From positions 25,048,001 through 25,112,000 of the forward strand of contig OU612065.1 of the NCBI GenBank assembly GCA_914767715.1: a stretch of 64,000 nucleotides of DNA, read 5' to 3'. Every line of letters starts with the position of its first letter. Position 1 is the first letter of the stretch. The stretch is from Membranipora membranacea (lineage: Eukaryota > Bryozoa > Gymnolaemata > Cheilostomatida > Membraniporidae). A program made the position numbers and the translations under genes. Shown piece after piece: positions 57,335 through 64,000 of this stretch. The notes beneath the pieces were generated by a model, which saw only the letters and a list, made by a program, of their open reading frames with translations, had not been told where the DNA came from and ran no database searches.

Positions 57335-57661
57335 GATTAGGAAAGTGCAGGTGAATATGTAATATTGTTTTGAAAAGTGAGCACTTCACTACATAATTTC
57401 TCTAGAATCTGCACTCTGATCAGCCAATGAAATCTAAGCTTGCAAGTGACTGCTAGCTTGAAAAGTGGGCGGAGCAGGAAGTAGAGGCGTAAACAAAAAA
57501 TATTTTACTCTCAGAGAGAAGAGGGAGAAGTGTGCTTTATTTATGGGAAAAATATAACAACTGACATTTTACCCAAATTTGTAGGAAGTACAAGTAAATT
57601 TGTGTGGATTCATAAGACAAAACATTCTTTTCTGTTTGAACTCAGCCACCATATTGCCAAG
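57335..57661. promoter_or_regulatory. divergent promoter of PWWP2 and endophilin
   Basis: Only 327 bases separate the two start codons, which point away from each other. The gap contains a CCAAT box (57424-57428, in GCCAATGA) and a GC box GGGCGG (57467-57472), both typical of housekeeping bidirectional promoters. No TATA box is obvious in a suitable place. Both 5' UTRs must also fit here unless there are upstream exons inside the opposite gene. Confidence 0.6.
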
Positions 57662-60600
57662 ATGTCCTTAGCAGGGTTCAAAAAGCAGATCAACAAGGCA
57701 AATCAGGTGAGTAAAGTTAGTATAGTAGCCTGCAGGGAAAGGAATCACCTTGCTGCCACCAGCCAGTTGAGAAATTCATTAGTTTATTGAAATCTTTTCA
57801 CCTTTTCTCACTTGCTCCTTTATGACACTTTATCTCATTTTTATTGTCATACAACTGCTGATGATTATGGTGAAAGAATTGGTCAGTGACTGGACTGACC
57901 AACTGAGGCCGGTGTCATTATTAATTATTCACTAGCTAGTGGGTAATTGACATGTACATATCATCATTATTATGTTATTTATATATGGTCCAAAAAATAG
58001 TGCTCAGACATATGTAGTGGTTCTAAATTAATGAAGTCATGACAGTTTCTGTGCTTGGCCCATTGTACCATCTCAGAGACTCGCTTCGCTCAGGTTGAAT
58101 ACTTTGAGGTCAGACTTGAGCTGTTGCTTACATGGTGGGCGTCTCCAAGTGGAGGTACATAATTCCCATTAACTTGGTCGTTTCTCCATCTTTTTTTTTC
58201 TATCATTCCCAATAACAAAAAGTACAACAGGATATCAGATATAACCTTATGATGTTTTAGTTTATGAGCGAAAAGATTGGAGGAGCGAAGGGCACTGAAC
58301 TTGATGATGACTATGTCGAGTTGGAAAGAGTAAGTATCATGGCAATGGCTGTTATTTTGTACAAGAGCCACGGTGTGTGTGCATTACATTGAAGTGTTCA
58401 TGTTGATCACGATTTGACCTGCTACTTCTTCCAACATTCTGATGTTGGACCTCTTGCTGTTACTGTGATGCTCAAAATCTTTAGTTTGAGCAAGGAGTTA
58501 AAGAAAATCTCTTGGTTTTAACTCCTTGTCTTTAACTCCTTGGTTTGAGTGGTTTGTGGTGTTTTGATAAACTGATTAGTTTCCCAAAATCTAACTGTTG
58601 ATTTGAGAGAAGAATTGGCAGTACATAGAACATTGTTTGTTTCGATGATGAAAGGCTCACTAAACTTCCTCTTGCTCACATAGCTGCTGGCTGCCAAATA
58701 CTGTAAATCCCATGTGAGAGTCCATTAATGATGACATTAGCTTAGTATTATTGTAAATCAATAGTGTTGAGCACAGAAATCCTACGTCTTGTGCTATTAT
58801 TGGTTCATTATCATTGGCTTGGTACACCGAAGTTGCCTCTTGACTTGATATTGGTACAATACTGCTATAATTAGTGTGTGTCCACTGATCTATGTGCATA
58901 TATTGTATTTGTAGAAAACAGATGTCACTGAAAAACTCGTTGGTGAAATTATTCCAAAAACACAGGAGTACTTACAGCCTAATCCTGGTAATGCTTTAAT
59001 CAATTCTTCACGGCCACTCTTGCCTGCTTCTGCCGGCGCTTTCCCCGGCTTCCTCGCACAGTTTTTTTTAAGATCTATGATCTTTTTTCTCAATTTTGTC
59101 ATCATATTGTGTTGTAAGCGCTTGGAAATGATTGGGATATATATTGAACTTTTAACACTCTGAGCGTGTTGACAGAATGTGTATAGGATTATGAGAATAT
59201 TGATTCAATTTCTGCCAAAGATGATCATGCCATCCATCCACAGAGTTCAATTGCCTATGAAGTGTTCTAGATGCAAAAACCCTCATCAGAGCCTGTTTGA
59301 AAACAAATAGACGTGAACACACAGGCCTACTCTAATCACCTGCATATTATGATAATGACGTTGCCTGTGTGTATCACCTACATGACCAAGCGATAACTGA
59401 TCAATGTAATTTGTCGGTAATGTATTTTGTCCCATGATATTTAGAATTATTGGGTAATTTCTTGCGTCATCATTAGGCTGTTGGTACTAGGTTTGCTCTG
59501 TTATTAATGTTAAACACTCTGACCTTAACTTATCATCTGATCACGATAACTACCTGATAGATTTGGCTCTCAATGTGCCTATTGGCGTCATAGGTACTGT
59601 TCAGTACTGGTCCAACATACCATTAGAGTTGGGGTACAGCGTCATATTAAAGTTCAGAGGCAACCTCATGCTGTATGGCCAATGCTAACAATCTGGTTCA
59701 GATTCTATGAATAAAGCAATTTATCAGAGAGTATATCTTTATATCGTGATCGCAAACCTTTCATGCCATTCCATCGTTGTCATAGGTTTTGACTTCATAC
59801 GTAAACATTTACATAGATTTGACACAAGAAGTGCTACTAGTTGGCTTTCTGGCTGGTAAACTTCGGTTCTCAGACTCAATTAATCACTCTGGAATGTCAA
59901 AAATTACATGCTTGAGGTTATTACTCATGAATTTAAAACAAGTACAGAGTGTCTCAATCAACTTTAGCAAGCCGCATGTCATGTAGTCAGGAGCTTCAAC
60001 TGGAATGGAAATCAATTTCGGCCCAATATCATAGTTTACTGTAAATGCTACTTTCATTTCATGACGTGTTCACTTATTTTTACAGGGAATATAGGTAAAA
60101 TTGAGTGTAATTGTTGTGTATATTTAACAGTAATAGTTTGCCACATTTTCTTTAGTGACATTTTTTAACTCGAGTGACACAAAATATTCAATATCATCCT
60201 TTCATTTCATCGAAACACTTAAAATTTTCATTGCTAACATCTTACAAGATATAGATGTGCTCGCTACGAATGACTGTGTGGTACATGTATTGTAAAAAAA
60301 TAAACACTCTATGGCAGTAGTTAGGGGACCTGAAATGTGAGAGGTGTTTGTCAATGATGGCTGTTATCAATTGGAATGCCTCAACTTTGTGATAGCTGGC
60401 CAATTACACATGCCCCTCACTGTTTATGTCCCATAGCTAGCTGTACTGTGTGGTTTAGTGTGATGTTGTATCTCCTTTTCATGCATCAATTTTGTTTTTC
60501 GCACACATCATTTGCAGTCAACCTAGATTTCAGCCTGTTGTATAGTCACACCATATTAGTCATCAACAGTGAAAAGCTCATAGATTTGCCAGTAATTTAA

Positions 60601-63600
60601 TTTCAAATTATAAAAAAATTGTCATTTAATGAGGACAGCATCCAGTGAAATGGTTTAGTAATTCTAGTTGTTTACCCCAGCTATTGGAAATGTATGCAAA
60701 TAGCAGCCATTGTAGCATAGTCAGAGACTTTGGACATCTACAGACACTGGTTTAGTGGTGTAATGTAGGAGGCCACCATGATTTATGGGATCGTGGCCCC
60801 AGATAATCTTATTAGAATAGGTGTATGACCATGATTCATCATCTTACAGGCATGATTCACTAAGTAGTACAAATATAGATTTCAGAAAAAGCTTTTTCAA
60901 CTCGCAATCAAATTACTTTGGCATTGCTGAAGGCAGCATGTGAGACATTGCCACTCTATAAAGTCTTGATTATGTCATGATAGCAGCTAGCATCGTTTGG
61001 TCCAGTTGTCACAGTGTCTCTGAATTTTCAAAGCTTGCTAATATGCAAGCAAACAATACCCCTTCAATCAAATATCCATGAGACAAGTTTTAGTACGTAA
61101 AGTCACTGACGCAACTGGCTTTCTAAATAATCAATGACAATATCAATATTTTTCATCTGAGCTGTTTGATTCAATCATCTGTTGACCACTGAGAACACTA
61201 TAATCATAGTATTACAAAAATTGGACTCTCTGTGAGAGTCTATGATTATCTGTTCCAGTACCCGGTCGATGTCCCGGCTCTTCTGTAAAAATAACATGTC
61301 GTTTTCGCTGCATACATAAATGATTGGTCAAGTCCTGGCGATATCAAATTGTGATGCCATGGTGGTCTGTCCTGACAAACTTTGTCAGGGGTACTTTCGA
61401 TAACATCGTGATATTGTGCCCCTTCCTTTTCTCCAGTATTTTCTGGAAGGTGTTTGATACTTAGTTACTTATATCATCTATGTTTCGTTTATCTGCAGCA
61501 TCTCGAGCTAAGCTGATGACTCAGGCAGCTGTGGCAAAGATGAGACGTACTCATGTGAGCAATCTCTACCCTCAGCCAGAAGGCACACTCGGCGAGGTCC
61601 TGTCCAAACACGGGAAAGATTTAGGATACGATTCTGGTTTCGGTAAGATTATTGAACTGTGTGTGCTTTTTGAAGCTCAAATGGTAGTCACATATTCAGT
61701 GTTTTTTTGCTGGTCTCCAAATATGTGATATATAGGTCTTTTGGGAAAGCTTCTTCAAAGCATTATGCCAGGAAATCTCCACATCACAAGCTATAGACCT
61801 GGTTACTAAACTTAACCTGCAGTGCGTGTTGCAGGGCCTATCTCAGACATTCATATTTGCACAGTATTTATGGTAGTTACTTGTTATGTAGATATGTTAG
61901 TTTTGACAAGTGTGCCTATCAACATATTTCTGATAAGAGTATCCTTTGTACTTAGTGGTCAAAGGCGCAAAAGCAAAGATACTCATGCCATACATATCAA
62001 TCCGATTAAAGTATGAGATAGAAAAGATAAGTTATATTCTCAACTGATTACTCGCTCTGCAATGTCCAACGGCTACATCAGAAAAGGAGATAATAATCGT
62101 AGGACTGCCAATGTAGTTTGCCAGCTCAACATACTGTTTCATGTCAGGCTCAGCATGGGTTTAGTTGATGACAGGAATGCTGTCACTGTCAATCTGGGAA
62201 AATAAGATACTTTTAATGAACTGTGAACTGTAGTAGGCTAATGGCCAGATACCACCACATTTTGGCACATGTAACTGCCTGATACTAGATAGGTATGCAG
62301 CGCTGTAGTATTTAGCGCCAAAATCAGTCGCAATTCTGATTGATGCTGTTTTGCTAAATTGCTGAGCATTTAGTCTAAGAAAGGGTACCCCCCCCCCATA
62401 CCTTTGGATAAACTCGCAATTAGTGCAGCTATTGTACAACTACTTGACCAGGTGTTTGTGTTACATTGCAAAAGCTGCTAAATTGATTTTGCTACACTCC
62501 TTTATGGGATTTCAGTCCCTAAATATAGCTAATGCACAAATTGATCTGCTTACCGAGCATGGCCGTAACTCTAGCATTGATATTACTGTAAGTGGCTGGT
62601 TTATTGACGAAAGCCAATATTTTATTATTACAACATTGTCCAAATTATGTGCAATGAAGTATATTACAAGCCTCACAATGGAAATAAAACTGCTACATCC
62701 TACACAGTACTTCCTATAATGTAGAACTTATGCTGCCAACACTTGAAGGAATCGCTGACTATGACCTTCTAACAGCTCTAGCTCTGTGATATATTTAATT
62801 TGATCCAATTATGTATAATTAATCGGTGATTGTAACACTTTTGCAGGTCAGGCATGTGTGGAGACCGGAGAAACGTTTCAACAGCTTGCAGAAGCTAAAT
62901 ATGCGCTCGAAGACAATGTTAGGCAAAACTTCCTAGAACCGCTACGACAACTAGAGACTAAAGACCTAAAAGAGATTTCCGTAAGTCTATTTATCGGTTT
63001 TGTAGATAAAAAAATAGCCACCCATTTCAAGTTCTAGACATCCAGTTCACAAGTTGCGTTCATCTTCTTTGAAACAAGCTTGAAAACCACATCAAAGTTA
63101 ACACAATATGTCATGTGGCTTGTAAGGAAATTGTGCGGAAACTCAGTGAGAAGACAGTTCACTGCAGGTACTACAACAGAAAGAAGTGAAGATTTTCATA
63201 GTAAACAGTAATTTAATTTCTACCTTCACTTGTGACGTTGATTGATGGCCCAGACTGATTCACAGGTAGCTGCTCGTGGTTATCCAGTATTCAACCTAAA
63301 TTGATGCATTTCGGGAACAAGTTTACTCTGTTAAATAACAATTAATCATATTAATGATAGCAATTAATCACATAATGGGTTTTTCATGTATTAGTACCAC
63401 AGAAAGAAGACTGTTAACAGGCGGTTGGATTATGATGCTAAAAAGAGGAAGAAAGGTAAGGTTTGGGACATGAATATTTCCCTATTTTACTTTTACTTGC
63501 CTTAATTATGTATATTTATGCATTCCAATGTTGTATTGATTCATTTCCTAGTGTAATGACACAGAGTAAGGATATATATCCATACTCATTGATAATGAGC

Positions 63601-64000
63601 AGTGAATCCACAGTAATGCTGTTATGCTTAGAAGCACTCTATGATTTCAATCTTGGGGAAGTAGAGGCCATCCCTCCTTCTGTGATTCATAGTATTCTCA
63701 TTTGAAGCAGTAAGCAAAAATAACCCCCCTCTGCAATTGAACGCAGTAGTGAGTCATTTGTTGGTGACAAGCTATACCATTGCCTTATTGGTGTATGAAT
63801 GTCTATAATCTCAAACAAATCTATAATATCAAAAAAATGTTTATGGTCTTCACATGCACCAATCTGATTTCAGAGGGTACAGTTACGCAAGAAGAACTTA
63901 TGGCTGCTGAAGAAAAGTTTGAGGAGAGTAAAAACCTAGCAGAGACGGCCATGTTTAACCTGCTGTCTAATGATGTTGAACAAATCTCACAGTTAAAGGC
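57662..64000 (+). CDS. SH3GL: endophilin-A (SH3GL), N-BAR part, continues past the window
   Basis: Seven exons are visible: 57662-57706, 58261-58329, 58915-58987, 61499-61642, 62847-62980, 63395-63455, 63874-64000 and beyond. They encode the first 217 residues in one frame. The start [15 protein letters not shown] is the H0 amphipathic helix of endophilin-A (MSVAGLKKQFHKA in vertebrates); A-type rather than B-type is shown by this start and by [19 protein letters not shown]. Then follow EYLQPNPASRAKL, a segment around [12 protein letters not shown], the BAR helices with [31 protein letters not shown] and [20 protein letters not shown]. The insert helix between the first BAR helices is present. 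Family role: the dimeric N-BAR domain bends membranes at clathrin and fast endocytic sites, and a C-terminal SH3 domain, outside this window, binds dynamin and synaptojanin. The first intron falls directly after H0. Confidence 0.95.
58490..58553. repeat. AGGGAGTTTGGG hairpin repeat, copy 4 (diverged)
   Basis: TTTGAGCAAGGAGTTAAAG is mirrored by CTTTAACTCCTTGGTTTGAG, with an additional TTAACTCCTTG between. The motif drifted from GGAGTTTGGG to GGAGTTAAAG, but the TTTGAGCA flank matches the copy at 53350. It is in endophilin intron 2. Confidence 0.5.
61365..61389. repeat. GCCTGTCTTGACAAGCT hairpin family, copy 4 (short)
   Basis: GTCTGTCCTGACAAAC then TTTGTCAGG. CCTGACAAA and TTTGTCAGG are perfect 9-bp arms around one base. 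It lies about 110 bases before endophilin exon 4. Confidence 0.4.

Overview
This window is nuclear DNA from an animal, most likely an invertebrate; I cannot name the species. It is AT-rich. It carries multi-exon genes with canonical GT..AG introns and conserved metazoan proteins: CDK7, a single lipin, RTCB, PWWP2 and an A-type endophilin. Long introns are full of short palindromic, MITE-like elements. I see no prokaryotic operons, CRISPR arrays, rRNA genes or phage genes. All exon boundaries below were placed by hand from splice signals, reading phase and remembered family conservation.

Layout. 1-2992: no supported gene. 2993-6361 (+): three phase-compatible exons of a short, very cysteine-rich protein of unknown family (16 cysteines). 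6362-11068: no gene seen. 11069-22611 (-): complete CDK7, nine coding exons, 338 aa. 22612-27512: head-to-head spacer between CDK7 and lipin. 27513-39256 (+): complete lipin phosphatidate phosphatase, 17 coding exons, 903 aa. 39257-41171: lipin 3' UTR and RTCB 5' region. 41172-48979 (+): complete RTCB RNA ligase, 12 exons, 507 aa. 48980-54076: spacer between convergent genes. 54077-57334 (-): PWWP2-family chromatin protein, four exons, 564 aa. 57335-57661: short divergent promoter with a CCAAT box and a GC box. 57662-64000 (+): first seven coding exons of an endophilin-A (N-BAR part), running off the right edge.

The genes are not one pathway. CDK7 acts in transcription and the cell cycle, PWWP2 in chromatin, RTCB in tRNA and XBP1-type RNA ligation, lipin in making diacylglycerol from phosphatidate, and endophilin in membrane curvature and endocytosis.

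The most interesting non-genic content is the repeats. One MITE family occurs three times, with 8-bp target duplications and TAGACC-type ends. One copy sits directly at the 5' splice site of lipin exon 4 and has duplicated that splice site. Other families are a GCCTGTCTTGACAAGCT hairpin (four copies), a G-tract element (two CDK7 introns), an AGGGAGTTTGGGA hairpin (four copies), a tRNA-derived SINE, a 12-bp minisatellite and a perfect 31-bp-arm palindrome upstream of CDK7. I found no convincing wholly new multi-gene system. The cysteine-rich gene is the best candidate for an undescribed protein.
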